A stretch of DNA of 64,000 nucleotides from Muricoccus harenae. Lineage in GTDB: Bacteria > Pseudomonadota > Alphaproteobacteria > Acetobacterales > Acetobacteraceae. This document shows positions 33,137 through 41,643 of the stretch, piece after piece (position 1 is the first letter of the stretch; each line of letters begins with the position of its first letter). The DNA lies in contig NZ_WWDL01000011.1 in NCBI RefSeq assembly GCF_009848505.1, forward strand, positions 1-64,000. Direction: 5' to 3'. A program made the position numbers and the translations under genes. The notes beneath the pieces were generated by a model. The model searched no databases, was not told the origin of the DNA, and worked only from the letters and a program-made list of their open reading frames with translations.

Positions 33137-33625
33137 GTGACCGCCACTCCAACACGCAGACCGCGCCGCACGCCCCGTGGCGCTCCGCCAGCAGAACTGC
33201 CCGCCGAGCCCGCGCAGGCGGCACGCCACAAGCGTGCCCGCACCGCGCGCGCGGGCGCGCTGCTCGAGGATTACGTGGAGCTGATCGATGACCTGCTGGC
33301 GACGGGCGGCGAAGCGCGCGCCACGGATATCGCCCGCCGCCTCGGCGTCAGCCATGCCACGGCCATCAACACGATCGGTAGGCTGAAGCTGGCGGGCCTC
33401 GCCCATAGCAAGCCCTATCGCGGTATCTTCCTGACCGAGGCCGGCCAGGCGCTGGCGCAGACGGTCCGCGCTCGCCACCGGCTGGTGGTGGATGTGCTGG
33501 TGGCTATCGGCGTGCCGCAGGATGTTGCGGAGACTGATGCCGAGGGCATCGAGCATCATGTCTCTGAACCGGCGCTCAAGGCCTTCGAAGAATTCCTACG
33601 GAACCGGCCGCGCGATCCTCGCTGA
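33137..33625 (+). CDS. mntR: Manganese-responsive regulator MntR
   Basis: The 162-residue protein has the MntR/DtxR-type winged helix (about 45-105; EDYVELIDDLLATGGEARAT, DIARRLGVSHATAINTIGRL) and the dimerisation/metal part (RHRLVVDVLVAIGVPQDVAE, DAEGIEHHVSEPAL). Glu and His there are the usual manganese ligands (EGIEHHVS). With Mn2+ it should repress uptake genes. A frame open from an ATG at 33053 would place the operator palindrome inside the coding sequence, so a downstream start is expected. GTG at 33137 gives an N-terminus like other MntR proteins (TATPTRRPR); GTG 33095 is an alternative. Confidence 0.9.
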   Translation: MTATPTRRPRRTPRGAPPAELPAEPAQAARHKRARTARAGALLEDYVELIDDLLATGGEARATDIARRLGVSHATAINTIGRLKLAGLAHSKPYRGIFLTEAGQALAQTVRARHRLVVDVLVAIGVPQDVAETDAEGIEHHVSEPALKAFEEFLRNRPRDPR

Positions 33626-33631
33626 TTTGCC

Positions 33632-33654
33632 GGCGCCGGTTCCGCTCCGGCACC
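33632..33654 (+). terminator. Hairpin after mntR
   Basis: GGCGCCGG-TTCCGCT-CCGGCACC forms an 8-bp stem with one mismatch, six bases after the mntR stop. There is no long T tract, so strength is uncertain. Confidence 0.4.
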
Positions 33655-33902
33655 GAAAGCAGTCCGGCGGTGCATTGTTGTCAAAATGTATCTTGCACGG
33701 CGCGGATGGCTTCAAAGCTTCCCACCACCGCACGGGATATGCATGCTGCGGGCAGGCGGACACGGCTTGTCCATGCGACGTCTGCCAATGGCCGAGGCGA
33801 TGCATGGCCTTGACCAATCCGCCGGTGGAACTCGCCGCCGCGGGCAGTGACACGCGCGCAGAATCCGGGGGGAGGTTGCGCGCGTAGAGGGGGGATCTGC
33901 CG

Positions 33903-35165
33903 ATGCTGGCTGCCAGCATAGCCGTAGCCGTAGCCGCGCGTGCGCGCATCGTCCTGCATGTCGCCCGCTTGTGTGCTTTCGGTATGGCCGCGCTCGTCAT
34001 GCCGGCCCTCATCGCATCTCCCGTATCCGCGCAGATTGGCAGCGAGCGCTATGCCGCCTTCATGCAGGACGCCGATACGGGCGAGGTGATGCTCGCCATC
34101 GATGCCGACGAAGCGCGCTATCCGGCCTCGCTGACGAAGATAATGACGCTCTACTTGGCCTTCGAGGCGCTGCAGAGCGGCAAGATCAGCGAGAACTCCC
34201 GCATCCGCGTGTCGCGCCACGCTGCGGACATGGAACCGTCCAAGCTGGGATTGCGCGCCGGCAGCACGATCCGGGTGCGCAATGCGATCATGGCCCTCGT
34301 CACCAAATCGGCCAATGACGCGGCGGCGGCGCTCGGCGAACATCTTGCTGGCGGCAGCGAGGCCGCCTTCGGGCGGATGATGACGCGCAAGGCGCGCGCG
34401 CTCGGCATGTCCAGGACCACCTTCCGCAATGCCTCGGGCCTGCCGCATCCGGCGCAGGTGACCACGGCGCGGGACATGGCCACGCTCAGCCGCCGGCTGA
34501 TCCAGGATTTTCCCCAGCGCTACGCCTATTTCAGCGCAGCGAGCTTCGACTGGCGTGGCCGCAACATGCCCAACCACAACCGGCTGCTGGCCGATTACGA
34601 TGGCGCGGATGGGATCAAGACCGGCTACATCCGCGCCAGCGGCTTCAACCTTGCCGCCAGCGCCAAGCGCAACGGCCGGCGCCTCGTGGCCGTCGTGTTC
34701 GGCGGCGCCTCGGGGCGGGAACGCGACGCCCATGTCATGGCGCTGCTGGATCGCGGCTTCGGCGAGATGGAGCGCGACGCACCCTCGGATCTGCTGATGG
34801 CGCGCCGCAGTGGCGGCCTCCGGCTGGTCGGGAGCGCAATGGCCGCTCCCATCGCACCGACCCTGCGACGCCCAGCTGCCCGCCCCGTGGCCATGGCGGC
34901 GCCGCGGCCGGCGCCAAGGGCGCGGGCCTCGGCCAGCCGGGGCGACTGGGCGGTGCAGGTGGGCGCTTTCGACGCGCGCGCATCGGCCCAGGCCGCCGCG
35001 CGACGGGCCGCGGCACGCGGTGGCCAGGTGCGGGTCGAACGGGTCCGCGCCGGCGGGAAGCGGCTCTGGCGCGCACGGGTGACCGGCCTTTCCGCCACGC
35101 ATGCACGCAGCACCTGCCGCGCCACGCGCGGGCCCTGCATGGTGCTTTCATCCTCCCGGCAGTAG
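33903..35165 (+). CDS. D-alanyl-D-alanine carboxypeptidase (PBP5/DacF-like) with SPOR domain
   Basis: The 420-residue protein has an N-terminal signal/anchor (FGMAALVMPALIASPVSAQ) and a serine peptidase S11 domain with S76-L-T-K79 (YPASLTK), S136-A-N138 and K239-T-G241 (GIKTG). An Ala/Pro/Arg-rich linker leads to a C-terminal SPOR domain (about 345-420; WAVQVGAFDARASAQAAA). It trims the terminal D-Ala of peptidoglycan side chains. SPOR domains bind denuded glycan and bring proteins to the division septum. A GGGGGGAT purine stretch precedes the ATG. Confidence 0.92.
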   Translation: MLAASIAVAVAARARIVLHVARLCAFGMAALVMPALIASPVSAQIGSERYAAFMQDADTGEVMLAIDADEARYPASLTKIMTLYLAFEALQSGKISENSRIRVSRHAADMEPSKLGLRAGSTIRVRNAIMALVTKSANDAAAALGEHLAGGSEAAFGRMMTRKARALGMSRTTFRNASGLPHPAQVTTARDMATLSRRLIQDFPQRYAYFSAASFDWRGRNMPNHNRLLADYDGADGIKTGYIRASGFNLAASAKRNGRRLVAVVFGGASGRERDAHVMALLDRGFGEMERDAPSDLLMARRSGGLRLVGSAMAAPIAPTLRRPAARPVAMAAPRPAPRARASASRGDWAVQVGAFDARASAQAAARRAAARGGQVRVERVRAGGKRLWRARVTGLSATHARSTCRATRGPCMVLSSSRQ

Positions 35166-35181
35166 CGCCGGCACAGGGTTG

Positions 35182-36609
35182 TTAAACGGGCGGCCAGGCT
35201 GCCCTGGGCATCGCCTCCATGGTGGCAGGGTCGGGCTCCACCCCCGCGCCGAGCCCGGGCGCTTCCAGCGACCCGATCTCCAGTGCCCCGTCGCGGATGC
35301 GCAGATGCGGTCCCCGGCCGGAATCCTCATACAGGTCTGGATGCGCCTGTGCGAAACGCGACGCCTCCGCCGCCGGGCGGCCGCCGAAGCCGGCGACGAA
35401 GTGGTGCCCGTTGCGCTCCACATGCCCTATGCCCAGCAGCGCGACCAGCGCCAGATCCTGCTGCACGCAGACGCCCGCCAGCGTCGTCAGGTCTTCCGCC
35501 GACATGAAGAAAGGGCCCTCCCCCCCGCCGTTCCACGCCCGGCAGCGCGCGTGGTTGACCAGAGACCGCCAGACGCCTTTGCACGCCTTGCTCGACACGC
35601 CGGCATAGCCCATCGCCCGCGCCTGCACGAAGGCATCCATCGGCCCGTCGCTCTCATCCACGATCACGGGACGCGATGCGGCGAGCGCCGTCATCGGCAC
35701 GGATAGCGCCCTTGCGCGCTTCACCGGCTGCTCCACGAACAGGATGGCCTCGCGCAGGCGGTCCAGCCGCGTCTCAGCCTCCATCGCGCGCCAGAGGGCG
35801 GCGGCACCCTCCGCATCCTCGTACTGCTCGTTGCCGTCCAACGTGGCCCGGTATCCTGGCCGGCGGTCCAGCACGGCGGCAATGCGGCAGAGCCGGTCCA
35901 CATCGGCCTCGATATTGCCGCCCACCTTCAACTTCCAGAAGCGGTGGCCATAGGTCTCCGCCACCTCCTCCAGCGTCTCCGGCAATCCGTCATTGACGCG
36001 CTCCACCTGATCCGCCGTGGTGATCGGATCCACCAGCCCAACAGTGTGGCGAGCCTGGATGCTGCGGGCGGGGCGCATCGTCGCCAGCATAGCGCTGAAA
36101 TCGAAGGCGCCGAGATCGGCGGCCACCGCATGCGGCGCCATCCCGCCGAGATTCGCGCGCATGCCGGCGAAGAAGGAAGCGCCCTGCGCCTTCAGCAGCC
36201 CATCCAGCATCGCCCGGTCCAGCAAGGCGCGGCCATAGGCTGCAATCAGCGGATTCAGCCCCTCCCCGGCGCAGGCCGCCTCATGCGCCGCCCAGCTATC
36301 GGCGAAATGCCCGAAGGCCGTGTTGAGCCCGGCCGCCAGCGACGCCTCGGAGGCAAGTTCCAGTGATCGACGCAGCTGGTCTTCGTTCTGGGCGTCGCTC
36401 CAGCGCGAATCCTTGTCGAACCATTTCGCCGCCAGCGATTCTGCTGCAATCCCTCGCGCCTCGCGCCCATCCTCCGTGCGGATGCGCACGGCCAGTACGG
36501 CCTGGCGCCCATGCGTCACGGTGATGACGCCGAAGCGGAAGGGCAGGCGCAGGCGGAAAGGCCATTCGCGCCGCTCGACTTCGAGCAGGCGGAAGCGCGG
36601 CGCGGTCAT
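35182..36609 (-). CDS. Mandelate racemase/muconate lactonizing enzyme-family protein
   Basis: The 475-residue enolase-superfamily protein has a capping domain and a barrel with KLKVGGNIEADVDR (catalytic Lys region) and the acidic metal ligands in ATLDGNEQYEDAEG, LFVEQPVKRA and IVDESDGPMDAF. It probably dehydrates or isomerises a sugar acid or related carboxylate. Its ATG overlaps the stop of the TIM-barrel isomerase gene (ATGA), so the two are coupled. The pair is divergent from a tripartite tricarboxylate transporter, which suggests a catabolic unit for an imported organic acid. Confidence 0.85.
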   Translation of the reverse strand: MTAPRFRLLEVERREWPFRLRLPFRFGVITVTHGRQAVLAVRIRTEDGREARGIAAESLAAKWFDKDSRWSDAQNEDQLRRSLELASEASLAAGLNTAFGHFADSWAAHEAACAGEGLNPLIAAYGRALLDRAMLDGLLKAQGASFFAGMRANLGGMAPHAVAADLGAFDFSAMLATMRPARSIQARHTVGLVDPITTADQVERVNDGLPETLEEVAETYGHRFWKLKVGGNIEADVDRLCRIAAVLDRRPGYRATLDGNEQYEDAEGAAALWRAMEAETRLDRLREAILFVEQPVKRARALSVPMTALAASRPVIVDESDGPMDAFVQARAMGYAGVSSKACKGVWRSLVNHARCRAWNGGGEGPFFMSAEDLTTLAGVCVQQDLALVALLGIGHVERNGHHFVAGFGGRPAAEASRFAQAHPDLYEDSGRGPHLRIRDGALEIGSLEAPGLGAGVEPDPATMEAMPRAAWPPV

Positions 36610-37427
36610 GCCAGCGTCTCCTCGATGCCGCGCAGATAGCCGATAGCACGGGCAGCGGCGCCCGGCCCGTCCGGCCGGTAGTCGAAGGGCTCCACCGCGC
36701 ACCAGCCGTCATAGCCATGGCGCCGCAGCGCCGCGAGGGTAGGCGCGAATCGATCCTCCCCCTGGCCGGGCCCGCGACGGTTGCGGTCGTTGAAATGGAT
36801 ATGGCCGATCACGCCAGTCGGCAGCCAGCGGTCGAGCAAAGCCGCAATCGGTTCCGACTCGCCATTCCCCGCCGCCGAAACATCGAGCATGGTCGTGAGC
36901 CCCGGCGAATTCACCCGCCGGACGATCTCCGCCGCCTCCGCCACCGTCCGCGCCCAGCTGGTCTGCCCGGCATCGAGTGGCTCCAGGCAGTAGGTGACGC
37001 CCTCGGCGCGCGCCCATTCGCCCGCTAGTCCCATCGTTTCCTCGGCTCGCGCCGCATCATCCGCATCCCGCACCAGCCGCTGCTGCGGCGAACCATGCAC
37101 CATCACTGTCGCGCCCAGCTCCGCGGCCAGGCCGATCAAGCCGCGCATCACCTCGCGCGTGCGGGCGAGCAAGGCCGGATCGGCGGCGCAGATTGAAAGC
37201 CCCGCCGGCGCCACCAGCAGCCAGTGCAGCGAGACGATGGGCAGGCCCGCATCCTCCGCGGCCCGCCGGAACGCCCCGCGCTGCGAGGCAGGCAGGCGGT
37301 GCGGCGACTCCGGATCGAGCGTGAAGGGCGCGACCTCCATCCCGTCATAGCCGAGCGACGCAGCCAATTCGCATTGCCGTGCGAAGGGAAGGTCTCTCAC
37401 CACCTCATTGCAAAGCGCGATCCGCAT
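36606..37427 (-). CDS. Sugar phosphate isomerase/epimerase-family TIM-barrel protein
   Basis: The 273-residue AP-endonuclease-2/xylose-isomerase-like TIM barrel has LGYDGMEVAPFTLDPES, VSLHWLLVAPAG, VMVHGSPQQR, CLEPLDAGQTSWART, TTMLDVSAAG, GHIHFNDRNRRGPGQGED and CAVEPFDYRPDGPG. Its Glu, Asp and His metal ligands are those of IolE/IolI- and hydroxypyruvate-isomerase-like enzymes. It is the first gene of the minus-strand pair with the mandelate racemase-like enzyme. The exact substrate is unknown. Confidence 0.85.
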   Translation of the reverse strand: MRIALCNEVVRDLPFARQCELAASLGYDGMEVAPFTLDPESPHRLPASQRGAFRRAAEDAGLPIVSLHWLLVAPAGLSICAADPALLARTREVMRGLIGLAAELGATVMVHGSPQQRLVRDADDAARAEETMGLAGEWARAEGVTYCLEPLDAGQTSWARTVAEAAEIVRRVNSPGLTTMLDVSAAGNGESEPIAALLDRWLPTGVIGHIHFNDRNRRGPGQGEDRFAPTLAALRRHGYDGWCAVEPFDYRPDGPGAAARAIGYLRGIEETLA

Positions 37428-37574
37428 GCTTCCCCCGATGGATTCTTGCCCAAGTCCTGCGCCCGGCGACGAAGGCCGTCCAGCCGGCGCAACGAAGCCG
37501 CTTGACCATCACCCGGATGCAGTTCCAAGGTTCAAGTAACCAACAAGTTATCTAAGAAGCACGAGGGACGAGCC

Positions 37575-38582
37575 ATGAAGCGTCGACATCTTCTCGGTGC
37601 CGCCACGGCCACGCTGGCCCTGCCGTCGATCGGCCATGCACAACCCTATCCTTGGAAGCCGGAGCGGCCAGTCAGCCTCATCGTGCCCTGGGCCGCCGGC
37701 GGCTCCACGGACCAGATGGCCCGGCTCGTCGCCGCGGAGTTGGAAGCAGCCATCGGCCAGCGTTTCATCGTGGTGAACCAGCCGGGCGCCTCGGGCTCCA
37801 TCGGCACGCGGAACGCGCTGGAGGCGGCGAAGGACGGTCTCACCTGGGCCGCCGGCGCTGCGGTGGACCTCGGCTGCTACAAGGTGCTCGGCCTGCTCGA
37901 CACGATGCTGGCCGACTGGAACCTGTATTTCGCCGTGGCGAACGTGAACACGCTTTGCGCGAATCCCTCGGCCGGCTACCGCGACTTCGGCCAATTCCTC
38001 GAGGCTCTGAAGGCGCGCGGATCGTCCATCGCCATCTCCACTGCCGGCGTGTCCTCCGCCGGGCACAACTTCATGGAGGCAATCCGGAGCGCGGCGAACA
38101 TCCAGTACCGCCACGCCACCTATGACGGCGGCAATCCCGCCACGATCGCGGTGGTTTCCGGCGAGGTACCGGCGGGCGCCATGCTGATGGTGGAGGCGGC
38201 GGAGATGATCAAGGCACGCCGCCTGATCCCGCTGGCCGTGCAGAGCGAGAAGCCGGTGACACTGGCCGGCTTCGGCGAGATCCCGCCCATCACGCGCTGG
38301 CTGCCCAGCGTGCCCGCGCCACTGAACTACTTCGGCATCTGGGCGCCAAAGGGCGTCCCGCAGCCCGTGACCGACACCATGTCCCAGGTCTGGCGCGAGA
38401 AGATCGCGAACAGCCAGCGGCTGAAGACCTATGCGGCCGAACGCGCGGCGATCTTCACGCCCCTGCACGGCCAAGAGGCGCAGGACGAGGCCTGGAAGAT
38501 GGTCCGCCAGACCGCCTGGCTCTACTTCGACGGCGGCAAGGCACGCGTCTCGCCCGATACATTGGGAATCCAGCGCCTTTGA
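37575..38582 (+). CDS. Tripartite tricarboxylate transporter substrate-binding protein (TctC/Bug)
   Basis: The 335-residue periplasmic protein has a signal peptide (MKRRHLLGAATATLALPSIG, then HAQ) and the Bug-family fold (PVSLIVPWAAGGSTDQMARL, VVNQPGASGSIGTRNAL, GIWAPKGVPQPVTD). It binds a carboxylate for the TctAB membrane complex encoded directly downstream. Its stop overlaps the next start (TTGA). GGGACGAGCC precedes the ATG. It is divergent from the enolase-superfamily/TIM-barrel pair, with a 147-base shared promoter gap. Confidence 0.9.
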   Translation: MKRRHLLGAATATLALPSIGHAQPYPWKPERPVSLIVPWAAGGSTDQMARLVAAELEAAIGQRFIVVNQPGASGSIGTRNALEAAKDGLTWAAGAAVDLGCYKVLGLLDTMLADWNLYFAVANVNTLCANPSAGYRDFGQFLEALKARGSSIAISTAGVSSAGHNFMEAIRSAANIQYRHATYDGGNPATIAVVSGEVPAGAMLMVEAAEMIKARRLIPLAVQSEKPVTLAGFGEIPPITRWLPSVPAPLNYFGIWAPKGVPQPVTDTMSQVWREKIANSQRLKTYAAERAAIFTPLHGQEAQDEAWKMVRQTAWLYFDGGKARVSPDTLGIQRL

Positions 38583-39121
38583 GCCCCGCGCCTTCCTCCG
38601 AGGAGGTCGTCGAAACGGCCTCGCCCTTCGAGGACGAAAAGGCGCCCCCCTCGGTTCGCGCGGATCTGGTCACCTCGGCGGTCCTGCTCGTGCTGGGCCT
38701 CACAGTGGTGGCGCTCAGCCTGCGGATGCCGACTTTCCTGGAGCAGTCCGGCACTGGGCTGACGGCACCGGGCATCGTGCCCGGCTTCTATGGTGTCGTG
38801 CTCGCAGTGCTGGCCGTGCTGCTTGCCCTGCGTACGCTCCGCCGCACGGCGGTCGTGGGAGAGAAGGTGGCCGGCAACGACAATGGCCGCCTCGCGATGG
38901 CCGCAGGGCTCGCGCTGCTCTACGCTGGCTTCCTGGTCGGCCGGCTGCCTTTCTGGATGGCGACGGCACTTTTCGTCTTCGCCTTCATCGCCGCCTTCGA
39001 ATGGCCGCGCGGCCCCGCCGGGCGCCCACGGCGCCTCATCGAGGCCGCGGCGATCGCCCTCTGTACCGCTGCCGCCATCACCCTGCTGTTCGAGGAACTC
39101 TTCCTCGTGCGCCTGCCCTGA
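38579..39121 (+). CDS. Tripartite tricarboxylate transporter small membrane subunit (TctB)
   Basis: The 180-residue protein has four predicted membrane helices (VTSAVLLVLGLTVVALSLRM, FYGVVLAVLAVLLALRTL, LALLYAGFLVGRLPFWMATA, AAIALCTAAAITLLF), typical of the TctB/DUF1468 subunit. The start is TTG at 38579, overlapping the TGA of the binding-protein gene; no ATG is available near the beginning. It pairs with TctA in the inner membrane and is coupled to both neighbours. Confidence 0.85.
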   Translation: MSPAPSSEEVVETASPFEDEKAPPSVRADLVTSAVLLVLGLTVVALSLRMPTFLEQSGTGLTAPGIVPGFYGVVLAVLAVLLALRTLRRTAVVGEKVAGNDNGRLAMAAGLALLYAGFLVGRLPFWMATALFVFAFIAAFEWPRGPAGRPRRLIEAAAIALCTAAAITLLFEELFLVRLP

Positions 39122-39131
39122 AGGCCTGCCC

Positions 39132-40652
39132 ATGAACGATGCCTTCTCCATGCTGGGCGGCGGCTTCGCCAACATCCTCCAGGGCGGCACCATCCTGCAC
39201 GCGCTCTGGGCCATGCTGGTCGGCATCATCATCGGCGCGCTGCCGGGACTGACCGCCACCATGGGCGTCGCGCTGTTGACCACGCTCACCTTCAGCATGG
39301 GCCATGAAACCGCGATCTTCGTGCTGATCTGCGTCTATATCGGCGCGATCTATGGCGGCTCCCGCTCTGCCATCCTGCTGAATATCCCCGGCACCCCGGC
39401 CTCCGCGGCCTCAACGCTGGATGGCTATCCGCTGGCACGTCAGGGGCTGGCGGGCCGGGCCATGGGCATCTCCACCACCGGCTCGTGGCTGGGCACGCTG
39501 TTCGGTGCGCTCTGTCTTGCTCTCTTCGCCCCCGCCTTCGGGGAATTCGCCCTCCGCTTCGGCTCCTATGAAATGTTCTGGGTGGCACTGTTCGGCATCG
39601 TCATCGCGGGCTCCCTTTCGGGCGGCGATCCGCTGAAGGGCTATATCGCCGGCTTCCTCGGCCTGCTGATCGCGACGGTGGGGCAGGAACCGAACCACGC
39701 CTATCCGCGTTTCGCCTTCGGCAATGCAGATCTCGCGGGCGGGCTGGGCTTGCTGCCCGTGCTCGTCGGCGTCTTCGGCGTGGCGGAGGTGCTGCAATCC
39801 ATGCGCGGCCCCGCGATGAAGGCGGTGGTGAGCAAGGTGGACAGCGTCCTGCCGCGCCCGGCCGATATCGCGAAATACTGGCGGACCATTCTGCGCTCGG
39901 GCGGCATCGGCACCTTCATCGGCGCCATGCCGGGGCTCGGAGAGGATATCGCCGCCTGGACCTCCTATGCCGCCGCCCGGCGCGGCTCGGCCGAGGCGGA
40001 GAAGTTCGGCAAGGGCAGCGTCGAAGGGCTGATGGCGGCCGAAACGGGCGAGAGCGCCTGCGTGCCGGGCGCCATCATTCCCGTTCTCACGCTGGCCGTC
40101 CCCGGCTCGGCCCCCGCGGCCGTGCTGATGGCGGCGATGATGATCCACGGCATCAACCCGGGGCCGATGCTGGCCATCACCGCGCCGGAACTCATCTACA
40201 ACATCGTCGCCATGCTCATCGTGGCCGACATGGTGAAGCTGCTCTACGGCCTCGTGCTCGTGCGGCCGCTGCTCTACGTGTTGCTGATCCCGCGGGAGCG
40301 GCTGATGCCGATCGTGCTGGTGCTCTGCACCGTCGGCGCCTTTGCGATCACCCAGCGCCTGTTCGATGTGTGGGTCATGCTCGGCGCCGGGCTGGTCGGT
40401 TTCGTGCTGCGGGAGTTGCGCTTCCCCATGGCGCCGCTGGTGCTGGGTGTCGTGCTGGGGGAGTTGCTGGACAAGAACCTGCTGCGCGGGCTGGTGCTGT
40501 CCGGCGGCGATGTCTCGCCCTTCTTCACCCGGCCGATCAGCGCCGGCCTCTGCGCGCTGACGGTGATCGCAGCCCTGTGGTCCATTCCCGCGGTGACCGA
40601 GCGGCTGCGGGGCCTGATCGGGCGGACCCGGCCCCGCACGCAGCCGGGATGA
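39132..40652 (+). CDS. Tripartite tricarboxylate transporter large permease (TctA)
   Basis: The 506-residue inner-membrane protein has ten or more helices and the TctA signature: GIIIGALPGLTATMGVALL, YGGSRSAILLNIPGTPASAA and the second-half motif GAMPGLGEDIAAWTSYAAAR. It moves the substrate using an ion gradient together with TctB and TctC. The start at 39132 is preferred; the frame is open further upstream inside tctB. The C-terminus ends in an Arg-rich tail. Confidence 0.9.
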   Translation: MNDAFSMLGGGFANILQGGTILHALWAMLVGIIIGALPGLTATMGVALLTTLTFSMGHETAIFVLICVYIGAIYGGSRSAILLNIPGTPASAASTLDGYPLARQGLAGRAMGISTTGSWLGTLFGALCLALFAPAFGEFALRFGSYEMFWVALFGIVIAGSLSGGDPLKGYIAGFLGLLIATVGQEPNHAYPRFAFGNADLAGGLGLLPVLVGVFGVAEVLQSMRGPAMKAVVSKVDSVLPRPADIAKYWRTILRSGGIGTFIGAMPGLGEDIAAWTSYAAARRGSAEAEKFGKGSVEGLMAAETGESACVPGAIIPVLTLAVPGSAPAAVLMAAMMIHGINPGPMLAITAPELIYNIVAMLIVADMVKLLYGLVLVRPLLYVLLIPRERLMPIVLVLCTVGAFAITQRLFDVWVMLGAGLVGFVLRELRFPMAPLVLGVVLGELLDKNLLRGLVLSGGDVSPFFTRPISAGLCALTVIAALWSIPAVTERLRGLIGRTRPRTQPG

Positions 40653-40691
40653 CCGTCACGGCCCAGCGTCAGGTCAGGTCCCAGCGTCAGG

Positions 40692-41366
40692 TCACGGCTG
40701 CCGGGACAACGGCTCAGGGCCGAGCGTGGCGCCGCCCGCCTTCATCGCCTTCCGCCAGATGTGCACGGCCGCATCGTAAAGGCTTCCCGGAGCAAGCGCC
40801 TTCGGGCTGCCATCCTCGCGCTTTATCTCCCCGGCGGCCCATGCGGGCAATTCTTCGAGGAAGCGCTCATCCACCAGAAGCTGCTTGATGCAGGAGAGGC
40901 GCATCTCCTTGTACCGGCCGGGCGGCTTGCCGCGTTCGGCGAATAGCGCCTCGAAATAATCGCGTGCCGCCAGCACGACCCGCGCCTGCTGATCCGTCCA
41001 GCCCGTCGCGTCGATGCCGACCGACTGCAGGGCTGCAAGCTGCCGCGGCGTGATGGGCGCCGTGCCGAGGGGCGGCAGCCTCGGGATCAGCTTCGGCGGC
41101 GCGAGCCACTTGGGGGCAGCCGGGGGCTCCGGCGCGGCTGGCGGTTCCGGGGAAAAGGGCGAAACCGCGATCGGCTCGGCATCCGGCTCCGGCGCGTACT
41201 CCGGCTGCACCGGATCCGGCGCCTCCACAGGCGGCGCCTCGGCCTGGGCAGGCACGTAAGGCTCCGGCTCCGGGGCGGAGGGTCGAGGGATCGGGGCAAG
41301 CTGCAGCTCTTCCATCTTCGGCCGCGCGGGTTGCCGCAAGCCGAAAAGCCTGGACCAGAGGGACAT
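40692..41366 (-). CDS. Hypothetical protein with Pro/Glu/Ala-rich linker
   Basis: The 224-residue protein is not recognised. Residues 1-20 are basic-hydrophobic (SLWSRLFGLRQPARPK). Residues 25-100 are a low-complexity linker of Pro, Ala and Glu (PEPEPYVPAQAEAPPVEAPD). Residues 100-220 look globular and helical (PRQLAALQSVGIDATGWTDQ, YKEMRLSCIKQLLVDERFLE). The layout of a short anchor, stiff linker and small domain resembles scaffold or tether proteins; this is inference only. It converges with tctA. A short direct repeat (CCCAGCGTCAGGTCA, twice) lies in the gap at 40664-40695. Confidence 0.65.
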   Translation of the reverse strand: MSLWSRLFGLRQPARPKMEELQLAPIPRPSAPEPEPYVPAQAEAPPVEAPDPVQPEYAPEPDAEPIAVSPFSPEPPAAPEPPAAPKWLAPPKLIPRLPPLGTAPITPRQLAALQSVGIDATGWTDQQARVVLAARDYFEALFAERGKPPGRYKEMRLSCIKQLLVDERFLEELPAWAAGEIKREDGSPKALAPGSLYDAAVHIWRKAMKAGGATLGPEPLSRQP

Positions 41367-41643
41367 CGCCTAGAGCGCGGCCAGGGGAGAGGCCGAAGCG
41401 TGATCGCCGCGGCCCCGGGCAAGCATGAGGGCCCGGGATGACCACCGGCGCTTCATCGGCTGAGCAGCACCAGAACCGGGAATCGAAGGGACGCGGGAAC
41501 CACGGCAGTTGCACGAATCGGCTTGGAGCATGGCCGGACAATAGTCCAACCCACCCCCGCCCTGTCTAATCACCAAACCTCCAGAAGCCGGATATCCGGG
41601 ACCGGGCACCGCCGCGCCGGCCGAGGACCGATGGCCCGCACTC
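41367..41643. other. Intergenic region, no gene seen
   Basis: About 277 bases between the start of the Pro-rich hypothetical gene and the end of the broken monooxygenase. It should hold the promoter of the former. I see no conserved frame. Confidence 0.35.

Noticed and set aside
40664-40695. Direct repeat of CCCAGCGTCAGGTCA as an attachment site
   Set aside because: Copies are almost adjacent and no integrase or element borders were found.
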